From positions 1 to 33,027 of the forward strand of contig JAILPR010000204.1 of the NCBI GenBank assembly GCA_024699355.1: a stretch of 33,027 nucleotides of DNA. The letters are read 5' to 3'. Shown here piece by piece: positions 8,035 to 16,981 of the stretch. How positions within the stretch are numbered: position 1 is the first letter of the stretch; every line of letters starts with the position of its first letter. The DNA comes from Lachnospiraceae bacterium. GTDB taxonomy: Bacteria > Bacillota > Clostridia > Lachnospirales > Lachnospiraceae. The position numbers and the translations under genes are program-made. Under the pieces are notes generated by a model. The model was given only the letters and a program-made list of their open reading frames with translations, searched no databases and was not told the origin of the DNA.

Positions 8035-9018
8035 TTACATCCCATACATCACTACGATACAAACCAGCCCCAGAATGATGCCAAACAGATTACTCCACAT
8101 CCTTAACGGATGCTCGTGATAATGCGGTTCGTTATACATTGGTACATGTTCTGCATACGGAATCTGCATCGCATCGATCTGTGCCAGAAATTCCGCCGCA
8201 CGTTTGCTCATATGCTCGCGGATCCTGAAACTGACCGCCTGCGCAAACCAGTGCTTGGCCACATTGAAATTGGCGAGTGCAAATTCCACGCGACCCATAA
8301 AATAACAGTATCTTAAAAATTCATACTTACTCTCCAGGCTGCCCGAACGATAGACCTTACTCAGATATTCTTTGGCCTGGATATTTTTGCCCTGGAACAT
8401 CATCTCCCGAAACTCCAGCTCCTGCTGTAGCATCGTCGCGTTTCGAAGACTTCTCCTCGAGACGTTTCTGCCGCGCAGCCAGCGGTTTCGAAAGTATTCC
8501 AGACAAAGTTCAAAATTGTGAAAGTCCTCCAGCTCCGCATAGAACCTGCACCAGTAGTAATCATAGACAAGTTCTGTCGCCGGTGCGAAATTCGGCTTTT
8601 CATCACGGATCTCCATCAGCCTGCGATAAGCTTCATCAAAATCACCGCGGATCAGAAACGCATCGATGCTGTTGACTTTTTGGCGGCAGATCGCCGCCCT
8701 GCCGATATTAAAATGTTCCAGGAACTCCATACACGATTGGTATGCATCGAAATCACACAATTCCAGCGCCAATCGCTGTAAATGTAAATTGCGAAGTACC
8801 GTTAAGACAAAATAAGAATAGTAATACCACAATCCGAGAAGGATCGTGGCAAAAATCCGGTAGAGGGAAACTCCCGGCGCAAAAAAAGACGCACCGATCA
8901 AGAGTGCCGGTACCAAAAGTGGTAGCACCACCATTCGAAACGTATGCAATACCTTGACCGATAATGTCTCTCTGCCTACCGCTGTCTGCCTCATACTGCC
9001 CCTCATAAGACATGTCAA
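8035..9018 (-). CDS. Membrane protein with TPR-like helical region, unknown function
   Basis: Hydrophobic N-terminal segment VVLPLLVPALLIGASFF…LLGLWYYYSYFVL, helical A/L/Y-rich middle, C-terminal TM NLFGIILGLVCIVVMYGM. An alternative start MRQTAVGRE at 8994 has a better RBS (AGGGG). Confidence 0.7.
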   Translation of the reverse strand: MTCLMRGSMRQTAVGRETLSVKVLHTFRMVVLPLLVPALLIGASFFAPGVSLYRIFATILLGLWYYYSYFVLTVLRNLHLQRLALELCDFDAYQSCMEFLEHFNIGRAAICRQKVNSIDAFLIRGDFDEAYRRLMEIRDEKPNFAPATELVYDYYWCRFYAELEDFHNFELCLEYFRNRWLRGRNVSRRSLRNATMLQQELEFREMMFQGKNIQAKEYLSKVYRSGSLESKYEFLRYCYFMGRVEFALANFNVAKHWFAQAVSFRIREHMSKRAAEFLAQIDAMQIPYAEHVPMYNEPHYHEHPLRMWSNLFGIILGLVCIVVMYGM

Positions 9019-9032
9019 TCAGGATTAGTCGC

Positions 9033-9299
9033 CTAACCCTCTACAATCAGGTATCTGCCATCCCCTACGTCAAATACCTCTGCCTGCTCGAGGATCTCCT
9101 CTTCGCCGGCGCCTTCAGTATCAATCCCCTCTTCCTCGAAATACCGCAGAACCTCTGCGGGAGAATCTACGACAACTGCCATACAATCCTCCAGAAAGGC
9201 TTCTGCTTCCTCTGCACTTTCAGCAATGTTTTCCGAGAACAGTTGCCGTTGGTTGTCAAGAAAACACTGCAATACAGCTTCATCATATTCATCCGTCAT
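9033..9299 (-). CDS. Small acidic conserved-looking protein, unknown function (88 aa)
   Basis: ORF MTDEYDEAVLQCFLDNQRQLFSENIAESAEEAEAFLEDCMAVVVDSPAEVLRYFEEEGID… with RBS-like ggaag before ATG. Fills the gap between neighbours. Confidence 0.65.
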   Translation of the reverse strand: MTDEYDEAVLQCFLDNQRQLFSENIAESAEEAEAFLEDCMAVVVDSPAEVLRYFEEEGIDTEGAGEEEILEQAEVFDVGDGRYLIVEG

Positions 9300-9405
9300 A
9301 TTGCGCTACTTCCTTTCCTATATATTCCTAAGAATAGCATATACAAAACAACCTGTATCACGCAATACCGCAAACCCTAAAAAAACTATGAAATGTCTGT
9401 AAACA

Positions 9406-11538
9406 TCACATTTGCGGCGCCTGTTCCGGGAGAAATACCCGGCTTTGCGTCAACTCCGGAGATGCATCCTTTGCCGCTTTGTCGGATAATTCCACAAAAT
9501 AGCGCTGTGCGGTAAAACTCTCTGCGCCGCGTCTGTTGACTTTTTCGTAGGTTCCCTTCGGCTGCAGGATGTGCGCCTTGGTATTGTCTTTCAGCTGACT
9601 TTCGAGGATGTGAATGGCTGCACTCCTGATCTCCGGATCATCCAGCGGGAACATCAATTCCACGCGGCGATCGAGATTACGCGGCATCCAGTCCGCGCTG
9701 GCACAGTATACCTCTGCCTGTCCGTCGTTTGCGAAATAAAAGATTCTGGCGTGCTCCAGGAAATTGCCGACGATCGAGCGCACCGAAATGTGCTCGCTGA
9801 CGCCCGGAATCCCGACCTTCAGACAGCAAATGCCACGCACGATCAGATCGATCTTAACGCCGCTTACGGAGGCTTCATAAAGAGCCTCAATGATGTCCGG
9901 ATCGCACAGGGAATTCATTTTCGCAATGATCTGTGCCGGCAGGCCCTGTTTTGCATGCTCGCTTTCTCTGGAGATCAGCTGCAAAAAGCGCTTTTTCAGC
10001 CACAATGGTGCCATTGCCAGGCAATTCCAGTTTCGCGGCTCCGAATAGCCGGACAACATATTAAACACGGCCGTTGCATCCTCGCCGATCTTCTCGGCGC
10101 AGGTCATCAGTCCCACATCCGAATACAGTTTTGCCGTCGAATCATTGTAATTACCGGTGCCCAAATGCACATATCTGCGGATGCCGTCCTCTTCACGGCG
10201 CACCACCAGCGTGATCTTGCAATGGGTCTTTAAGCCCACCAGACCGTAGATGACATGGCAACCCGCCTGCTCCAAACGTCTGGCCCAGATGATATTATGC
10301 TCTTCGTCGAATCTGGCCTTTAATTCCACCAGTACCGTGACCTGCTTGCCGTTCTCCGCCGCCTGCTCCAGCGCTGCGATGATCGGCGAATTACCACTGA
10401 CGCGGTACAGTGTCTGTTTGATTGCCAGTACTTCCGGATCCACGGCTGCCTGTCTGATAAAATTCACCACCGGCAGAAAGCTCTGGTACGGATGATGTAA
10501 AAAGACATCGCCTCTGCGGATGACTGTAAAGACATCCTCTCCATCGCTGAATTCCGGAACCGGTGCCGGCTCATGCGACGGCTCTTTGAGTGCCTCAAAT
10601 CCACCAAGGCCGTATACCTTCATCAAAACCGTCAGATCCAACGGTCCTTTGATCCGGTAGATCTCCTCTTCGCCCAGGTGCAGCTCCCTCTGCAGTACTT
10701 CGAGCAGTTCCTTGTCCATCTTGTCTTCGATCTCGAGACGGATGGCTTCGCCACGCTGCCGTTTCTTTAACTGCTTCTCGATCTCTTTTAAGAGATCTTC
10801 CGCCTCATCTTCATCAATGGAAAAGTCCGCATTACGCATGATCCGAAACGGGCTGACCGCCACGATATCATAGTTCAAAAACAGTTTGTCGATATTACGC
10901 TCAATGATCTCCTCCAAGAAGATGATGGTCTTTTGGTCTTCCTCTTCCGATGGGATCTCGATCACGCGGGATAACACCCCCGGCACCTGTACCGTTGCAA
11001 ATTCCAGCGCATCGCCGCCGCTTTTCCTGCGCACCAGCGCACCGAGGTTCAGCGTCTTGTTGCGGATCAGCGGGAACGGTCTTGAGGAATCCACAGCCAT
11101 CGGCGTCAGTACCGGATAGACGTTCTCCATAAAGAAACGATCCACAAACATCCCCTGTGCCTCGCTTAAATCCTCATGCCGGGCCACGATGCGAAGCCCG
11201 TGCTTTTTCAGTTCCGAAAGGAACTGCTTATTGTAAACATTGTACTGTTCCCGCACCAGCTCGTGCGTCACTTTGGTCACCGCACTCAGCTGCTCTTTGG
11301 CAGTCATGCCCGCGATGTCCTTCTTGGTATAGCCGGCATTGATCATGTCCTTTAAGGAGGCGACACGCACCATAAAGAACTCATCCAGATTCGATGCCGT
11401 GATGCTCAAAAATTTCAGCCGCTCAAACAACGGCACCTTCGCATCTTTGGCTTCGCCCAGAATGCGCTCATCAAACATTAACCAGCTTAACTCTCTGTTG
11501 GTATAGTATTCAGGATTTCGAAAATTTACTGTTGCCAT
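9406..11538 (-). CDS. ppk1: Polyphosphate kinase 1
   Basis: YYTNRELSWLMFDERIL, SNLDEFFMVRVA, FDEEHNIIWARRLEQAGCHVIYG, KTHCKI, YVHLGTGNYNDSTAKLYSDVGLMT: PPK1 N-, middle and catalytic histidine-region motifs. Confidence 0.96.
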   Translation of the reverse strand: MATVNFRNPEYYTNRELSWLMFDERILGEAKDAKVPLFERLKFLSITASNLDEFFMVRVASLKDMINAGYTKKDIAGMTAKEQLSAVTKVTHELVREQYNVYNKQFLSELKKHGLRIVARHEDLSEAQGMFVDRFFMENVYPVLTPMAVDSSRPFPLIRNKTLNLGALVRRKSGGDALEFATVQVPGVLSRVIEIPSEEEDQKTIIFLEEIIERNIDKLFLNYDIVAVSPFRIMRNADFSIDEDEAEDLLKEIEKQLKKRQRGEAIRLEIEDKMDKELLEVLQRELHLGEEEIYRIKGPLDLTVLMKVYGLGGFEALKEPSHEPAPVPEFSDGEDVFTVIRRGDVFLHHPYQSFLPVVNFIRQAAVDPEVLAIKQTLYRVSGNSPIIAALEQAAENGKQVTVLVELKARFDEEHNIIWARRLEQAGCHVIYGLVGLKTHCKITLVVRREEDGIRRYVHLGTGNYNDSTAKLYSDVGLMTCAEKIGEDATAVFNMLSGYSEPRNWNCLAMAPLWLKKRFLQLISRESEHAKQGLPAQIIAKMNSLCDPDIIEALYEASVSGVKIDLIVRGICCLKVGIPGVSEHISVRSIVGNFLEHARIFYFANDGQAEVYCASADWMPRNLDRRVELMFPLDDPEIRSAAIHILESQLKDNTKAHILQPKGTYEKVNRRGAESFTAQRYFVELSDKAAKDASPELTQSRVFLPEQAPQM

Positions 11539-11546
11539 GTCCCACC

Positions 11547-13088
11547 TCAGAATATACGTTTCTGCCGGATCACCGGGCGGATCGCAAAGATTTCCTCAAA
11601 GAAATCGGCCCGTGCCCGAAAGAGTCCTTTTTCCAGCGTGATATCCTCTCCGGTCTCCACAATGACCTCCAGGCGATCTTCCTTCAACTGCGTCTTGACG
11701 TTTTTGAATTTCTGCTTATGACTACGGTCCAACCCGTTGGCGATGCGCAGGATCGCGGTCAGTTTGGCGATCGTCAGTTCCGTCTCACGATCCAGGCCGC
11801 TGCTGCTCTCATCCAGGGCATCATAGTCAAACGGCATATGATTGTACTTCACCACATTGGCGATGATCTCACGCTCTCTGTGCGAGAGGCCGATGATCTC
11901 GGTCGACATCACGATGTTGTAGGAGCACTCTGCCAGATTGATCATGGAAATATATTTGCCGCAGTCGTGCAGGATCGCGGAAAGCTGCAAAAGGAGCCGC
12001 TCTCGCCTGCCGAGACCGTGGACCTTCTTCATGCTGTCAAATACCGTCAGCGTGATCTGTTCGAGAGTCTCGCCGCGCTTCCTGCTGCCCATATAGCGGC
12101 GTCTGATATTCATCGCGCTCGATAAGATATCCGCTTCAAAATCATGTTCGCTGCGGATCAGTTTGTTTTTATCCGCATATTCATAGACGATACCGTCGCA
12201 CAGTGTAACACCCGGTGCCCAGATCATCTGCGTATCCATCATTGCCACGACGTGCCGCAGCAGACAGCAGCTGATCAGCAAAAGTCTCGCATTTTCTTCC
12301 GGGATGTCAAGCTGCTCTGCCACCTGATTGGTGGACTGTGCCATCATGTTTCCGGTAAAGCGTTCAAATACTTTGGTCCGCACATAACCGGCCTTTAGGC
12401 CCGGTTCCGTCCGCTGCTTGCAAATGGCGGAAAAATAGTCGTCCACCACGATCAGGTTGCGGATCTTACGTTCTTTTAAATAGAGTTTGCGAAAGACATC
12501 GAGCTGGCTCATGACGATCTCTTCAATGATCTGCTCCATCCGGTAGGAGCCTGCATCGAGTCTGGAAAGTGCTTCGTTTAAGCGAAGAACGCCGAGGCGC
12601 ATGTTTTGCGTGGCCGTCAGTTTGCCGTCCTCGAATAACGAGAGCTGCACACCGTCACCGCCGATGTCCAGGATCGCGCCATCCTGCGTCAGTTCATGGA
12701 ACTCCTCGGTTTTGGATGCCACAGATTTATAATCCAGGAAACGCTGCTCGGAGTTACTGAGTACATCGATATGGATCCCCGTACGCTGCTCGATCTGGTC
12801 GATCAGGATCTGCGTCCCCCGCATCTCGCGGATCGCACTGGTGCCGTAGGCTCGATAGTCATCCACGCGATAGGTCTTCATCGTCTGCGCAAAACTCTTG
12901 AGGATCTTACACAGTTCCTCAACCTTTTGCACGGAGAGCTTGCCTGTCTCGTAGGTCTCGGACCCAAGGTCCAGGCGATGCCGCAGATCATCGATCTGCT
13001 TCATGCCTTTTTTGTTGGAGATCTCAAAGATTTTCATCTCGATCTCGAAGGATCCCACGTCGATTGCCGCAAATGTTTTACCAGCCAT
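11547..13088 (-). CDS. Ppx/GppA family phosphatase with C-terminal HD domain (divergent)
   Basis: ASKHA-like KTFAAIDVGSFEIEMKIFEIS, YGTSAIREM, AILDIGGDGVQLSLFEDGKL; HD motif AILHDCGKYI. Start set at MAGKTFAAID (GAGGG RBS). Confidence 0.85.
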   Translation of the reverse strand: MAGKTFAAIDVGSFEIEMKIFEISNKKGMKQIDDLRHRLDLGSETYETGKLSVQKVEELCKILKSFAQTMKTYRVDDYRAYGTSAIREMRGTQILIDQIEQRTGIHIDVLSNSEQRFLDYKSVASKTEEFHELTQDGAILDIGGDGVQLSLFEDGKLTATQNMRLGVLRLNEALSRLDAGSYRMEQIIEEIVMSQLDVFRKLYLKERKIRNLIVVDDYFSAICKQRTEPGLKAGYVRTKVFERFTGNMMAQSTNQVAEQLDIPEENARLLLISCCLLRHVVAMMDTQMIWAPGVTLCDGIVYEYADKNKLIRSEHDFEADILSSAMNIRRRYMGSRKRGETLEQITLTVFDSMKKVHGLGRRERLLLQLSAILHDCGKYISMINLAECSYNIVMSTEIIGLSHREREIIANVVKYNHMPFDYDALDESSSGLDRETELTIAKLTAILRIANGLDRSHKQKFKNVKTQLKEDRLEVIVETGEDITLEKGLFRARADFFEEIFAIRPVIRQKRIF

Positions 13089-13128
13089 CTTTCCCTCATT
13101 TCCCGCTGCGGTGCACTGCCGCGCCGTC

Positions 13129-13211
13129 GCCATTTTGCTGCCGCGCCACCGGCCATTTTGCTGCCGCGCGCTGCGCGGCTGTCGGTTATGCTCCGGCGCT
13201 GCGCGCGCCGG
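13129..13211. repeat. GC-rich intergenic repeat and hairpin
   Basis: gccattttgctgccgcgc at 13129-13146 and 13152-13169 (23-bp period), followed by hairpin ccggcgc-(5 nt)-gcgccgg (13193-13211). Confidence 0.75.
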
Positions 13212-13214
13212 CTC

Positions 13215-14510
13215 TTACACTTTTCCCAGCAGATAGTCTACGAATTGTTGTGCCGTACGTCCCGAAATACCGCCGTGCGATAACTCCCACCGATTGGCTT
13301 CCAGAAGGAGTGTCTCTTTGGACATGGTGATATGGTGCCGCTCCGCCAGTGTCGTAACGATCTCCTGGAACTCCTTCGGTGTCGGCTTGCCATAATAAAT
13401 GGTCACGCCGAAGCGATATGCCAGCGATAATTTTTCCTGTACCGTATCATTGGTGTGCAGATCTTCATCGCGATCAAGCTTGTCGGATGCGGTCTCGCGT
13501 ACCAGATGTCTGCGGTTGGAGGTCGCATAGATCAGGACATTGGACGGTTTCTTTTCCAGTCCGCCCTCGATCACGGCCTTTAAGTATTTATAGTCGGTCT
13601 CAAATTCTTCAAAACTGAGATCATCCATATAAATGATGAACTTATAGTTCCGGTTCTTGATCTGTGCGATCACATCATTGAGCATCCGAAACTGATGCTT
13701 GTAGATCTCGATGATCCGCAGTCCCTTATCGAAATATTCGTTCGTAATGGCTTTGATGCTGGAGGATTTGCCGGTACCGGCATCTCCGAACAGTAAGCAG
13801 TTGTTTGCTTTCTTTCCGGAGACAAACGCCTCGGTGTTATCGATCAGTTTCTTCTTTTGCAGTTCATAGCCGACCAGGTCATCCAGATGGACATGTGCGA
13901 TGTTGGTGATCGGTACGATCTGCGTTCCGTGTGCATCTTCCTCCACGCGAAACGCTTTATGTAAACCAAATTTTCCAACACCGAACTCCTGATAAAACTG
14001 TGTCACCAGGTTCTTGACCTGTGCCGCATCCTTTACCTCCCGAAACTGCTTTGCCAGATCGCAGATCCGCTTCTGGATGCGTTTGTTGTAGACCTTACTC
14101 TTTTCGTTGCTGGCCTGATAATCCGTCAGAAGTGCATAGGTCGTGGCATCCATCTTTTGCGCCAGCGGTGCAAAATCATACCGGATCCACTCCAGAAAGA
14201 TGTCCATATCATGCATGACCGCCTGATTGATGCTGCCATCGATCGGTCCGACGACCTCACAGGCTTTGGAGTAGGCATTCTCATCATTGACGATGATCTC
14301 TGCCAGAAAACAGTGCCAGAGGTTACCATAAAATCCGTTCTGTGCCGCCATCTCCAGCAAGGCGTTTACGCTCCGGCAAAAGATATCGGCGTAGTCTTCA
14401 CTGTCGACCGTTTCCGAGGAGACATGCTCCATCAGAAATACCATATCCGTCAGGAGCTGCTGATTCTGCTCCGAACGGTTCCGAAATATAAAAAGTTGTT
14501 GTTCTTTCAT
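13215..14510 (-). CDS. DUF815-family AAA+ ATP-binding protein
   Basis: Walker A NNCLLFGDAGTGKSSSIKAI, Walker B-like FIIYMDDLSFEE, LIYATSNRRHLVRE. Start MKEQQLFIFRNRSEQ. Confidence 0.88.
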   Translation of the reverse strand: MKEQQLFIFRNRSEQNQQLLTDMVFLMEHVSSETVDSEDYADIFCRSVNALLEMAAQNGFYGNLWHCFLAEIIVNDENAYSKACEVVGPIDGSINQAVMHDMDIFLEWIRYDFAPLAQKMDATTYALLTDYQASNEKSKVYNKRIQKRICDLAKQFREVKDAAQVKNLVTQFYQEFGVGKFGLHKAFRVEEDAHGTQIVPITNIAHVHLDDLVGYELQKKKLIDNTEAFVSGKKANNCLLFGDAGTGKSSSIKAITNEYFDKGLRIIEIYKHQFRMLNDVIAQIKNRNYKFIIYMDDLSFEEFETDYKYLKAVIEGGLEKKPSNVLIYATSNRRHLVRETASDKLDRDEDLHTNDTVQEKLSLAYRFGVTIYYGKPTPKEFQEIVTTLAERHHITMSKETLLLEANRWELSHGGISGRTAQQFVDYLLGKV

Positions 14511-14525
14511 GTCTGTTCCTATCTG

Positions 14526-14594
14526 CGCCGCCTGCAGGGCAGCCGCCGTCACTGCAGCGCTCCGAACGGTCGCCGTCACGCCGCCTGCAGGCGG
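14526..14594. repeat. GC-rich intergenic direct repeat and palindrome
   Basis: cgccgcctgcagg at 14526-14538 and 14579-14591; cgccgtcac at 14544-14552 and 14571-14579; perfect palindrome ccgcctgcaggcgg 14581-14594. Confidence 0.75.
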
Positions 14595-14601
14595 ACGTGC
14601 G

Positions 14602-15726
14602 TTAATAATTGCCGAGGATCTTCATGTTCCGCGCTTCCTCGCGCAGTCCGCGCAGGGCGTTCTTGACCGCGGCATCATTTAAATTGCCTTCAAAGTCGAT
14701 GAAGAAGCGATATTCCCAACTGCGGTCTTCGATCGGACGGCTTTCGATCTTGGTCATGTTTAAGTTGTTATAGATAAAGTGTGAGAGCATCTGATACAGC
14801 GATCCGCTCTCGTGCGGCACTTCAAAGCAGATGCTGATCTTGGACGCATCTTTCCGGAAGATCTTCTGGTTGGTGACGATGATAAACCGTGTCGAATTAT
14901 TCGATGCCTGGTTCACGCCACGCTCCAGGATCTCCAGACCGTAAGTCTCCGCCGCATAGGCGCTGGCGATCGCCGCTTTGCTGTGGTCCTGATCATCCCG
15001 GATCTTTCTGGCTGCAAAAGCATTGTTTTTCATACTGATCTGCTCCCAGGAATGCTCCTGTAAAAAGCGGGCGCTCTGCATCAGGGACTGCGGATGGGAG
15101 TAGACGGTCCTGATCTCATCCATCGTTGTCCCGGGCAGTGCCATCAGGCAGTGCTCGATCCGGATGATCTGTTCTCCGACGATATAGTTTTCAAATTCCA
15201 CGAGCAGGTCGTAGATCTCGCTGACGATCCCGGCTGTCGAATTTTCGATCGGCAGTACGGCAAAATCCGCCGCCCCCTCTTCGATGGCTTCCATCGCATC
15301 ACGGAACGACTCGACATGATAACTGGAAATGGCATCGCCAAAGTAGCTCTTCATCGCCGCTTGCGAATACGATCCCTCGGCTCCCTGGAAGACGACGCGG
15401 ACATTCTCTTTGCCCAGCTCTTCCACCCCGATAAACGGGAGCTTGCCAAGGGCGCCGCTTTCTGTCAGCAGCTGATACTGGAGTTTGCGGCTCATCGACA
15501 TAATTTGCGAAAAAAGCTCCTCGATCCCGCGCCGGTTAAAATCATTGGCGGCAAGACCTCGCAGCTTTTCTATCTTTTCTTCTTCACGGGCGCGGTCATA
15601 GACCTTGCGGCCGTTCTCTATCTTATATTCTGCGACCTGTTTGGAGATGTTCATCCTCTGTTGGTACAGGTCCACCATCTGCTGATCGATCGCATCGATC
15701 TGTGTCCGAAGTTCTGATAAATCCAT
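14602..15726 (-). CDS. pheA: Bifunctional chorismate mutase/prephenate dehydratase
   Basis: N-terminal chorismate mutase MDLSELRTQIDAIDQQMVDLYQQRM; PDT FQGAEGSYSQAAMKSYFG, LPIENSTAGIV, NNSTRFIIV; ACT-domain ESRPIEDRSWEYRFFIDFEG. Confidence 0.95.
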   Translation of the reverse strand: MDLSELRTQIDAIDQQMVDLYQQRMNISKQVAEYKIENGRKVYDRAREEEKIEKLRGLAANDFNRRGIEELFSQIMSMSRKLQYQLLTESGALGKLPFIGVEELGKENVRVVFQGAEGSYSQAAMKSYFGDAISSYHVESFRDAMEAIEEGAADFAVLPIENSTAGIVSEIYDLLVEFENYIVGEQIIRIEHCLMALPGTTMDEIRTVYSHPQSLMQSARFLQEHSWEQISMKNNAFAARKIRDDQDHSKAAIASAYAAETYGLEILERGVNQASNNSTRFIIVTNQKIFRKDASKISICFEVPHESGSLYQMLSHFIYNNLNMTKIESRPIEDRSWEYRFFIDFEGNLNDAAVKNALRGLREEARNMKILGNY

Positions 15727-15778
15727 TGAAACTGTTGTGCTCCTCTCTGACGCTTTGGTAAGCGTTTCCTCAACTAAA

Positions 15779-15807
15779 AGTATAATGAATTTAGGGCGCT
15801 ATCGCAA
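15779..15807 (-). promoter_or_regulatory. Candidate sigma-A promoter for pheA
   Basis: Minus strand TTGCGA-17 nt-TATACT. Confidence 0.5.
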
Positions 15808-15813
15808 GTTCGG

Positions 15814-15843
15814 TTGACCTGAAAATCCCGTAGGCTGTATAAT
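15814..15843 (+). promoter_or_regulatory. Candidate sigma-A promoter for the DUF5050-like gene
   Basis: TTGACC-18 nt-TATAAT just upstream of RBS aggagg and ATG. Confidence 0.6.
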
Positions 15844-15861
15844 TCTTTCAGGAGGAGTGCT

Positions 15862-16896
15862 ATGAAACGACCGATTCTTACGACCATCATTACAGTGCTC
15901 GTACTTGCAGCCCTGACGGCAATCGTCATCTACTCCAGAGCCGACCATTATAAAGCTCTGCCGGATGAGGTCGTCGGCAACAGCGCCGGCAATATGCGCG
16001 GCGACGGACTGTTTTGTGAATATGACGGAAAAGTCTATTTTTCCAATGCTTACGATGGCGGCGCGTTATATGTGATGAACGCGGACGGCACCGAAATCAC
16101 CCGTCTCTCCTCTGCTGCCGCAAAATGGATCTGCGTCGGCGGCGATTACATCTACTATTATCTTCAGACGTCCGGCAACGGCACGGGCCTTGGTTATGTC
16201 CGTACCATCTCCGGCATCTATCGTTGTCTCTTAAACGGCAAGAAAACGGTCTGCCTCCACGAGGATGCGGCCACCTCTCTACAACTTGTCGGCAATCAGC
16301 TCTTTTACGAACATTATGATAACAAGACCTTTTCCACCTTCCGCACCATGACCGGAAACGGCGAAGAGGAACAGACGATCAGCGCTCTTGAGATTGATCC
16401 GTCCTGCGCCGCAAACGGCGTCATCTACTACGGTGGTCTCGGCAAAGATCATTATCTGCATGCGTTAAATGCAAAGACGCTCAACGATTCCATCCTCTGG
16501 GCCGGCAATCTCTGCTATCCGACCGTGGTCGGGGACTATGTCTACTATATGGATATCGATCATGATTATCGTCTCTGCCGCTATTCCATGAGTCGCAACG
16601 AGATCGAGATCCTGTGCGAGGAGCGTCTGGATTTTTACAATCTCTATGGCATGGTGATCTACTATCAGGTATCGGATGCCGACAATCCGCGCCTCATGCG
16701 TATGAATGTCGACGGTTCCAATCAGGAGCTTGTGGCGGAAGGTGTCTACAACCGGATCAACACCACATCGACCTATACCTATTTTTATCCGTATGATGTG
16801 GATGGTGTCTGCTATCGCACGCCGACCGCCGGCGCGATCCGTGTCGAGCCGTTTACCGCAGCACAGGAAGCTGCAAGCGAATATCATTCCAAGTGA
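15862..16896 (+). CDS. Membrane-anchored DUF5050-like beta-propeller protein
   Basis: N-terminal TM LTTIITVLVLAALTAIVIYS, then repeats such as DGKVYFSNAYDGGALYVMNADGTEITRL and VGDYVYYMDIDHDYRLCRYSM. Confidence 0.8.
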   Translation: MKRPILTTIITVLVLAALTAIVIYSRADHYKALPDEVVGNSAGNMRGDGLFCEYDGKVYFSNAYDGGALYVMNADGTEITRLSSAAAKWICVGGDYIYYYLQTSGNGTGLGYVRTISGIYRCLLNGKKTVCLHEDAATSLQLVGNQLFYEHYDNKTFSTFRTMTGNGEEEQTISALEIDPSCAANGVIYYGGLGKDHYLHALNAKTLNDSILWAGNLCYPTVVGDYVYYMDIDHDYRLCRYSMSRNEIEILCEERLDFYNLYGMVIYYQVSDADNPRLMRMNVDGSNQELVAEGVYNRINTTSTYTYFYPYDVDGVCYRTPTAGAIRVEPFTAAQEAASEYHSK

Positions 16897-16981
16897 TCTC
16901 TTGTAATTTAGGATTGCATCAGGCCCTAAAATAGGTTACATTAAACAATTGAAAATTGATTGATTTTAAAGGAGTACCTAC

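Noticed and set aside
9571-10233. 220-aa plus-strand ORF opposite ppk1
   Set aside because: Antisense to the conserved catalytic region of PPK1.
11532-12125. 197-aa plus-strand ORF opposite the Ppx-HD gene
   Set aside because: Antisense shadow ORF without motifs.
15094-15717. 207-aa plus-strand ORF opposite pheA
   Set aside because: Antisense to well-conserved PheA.
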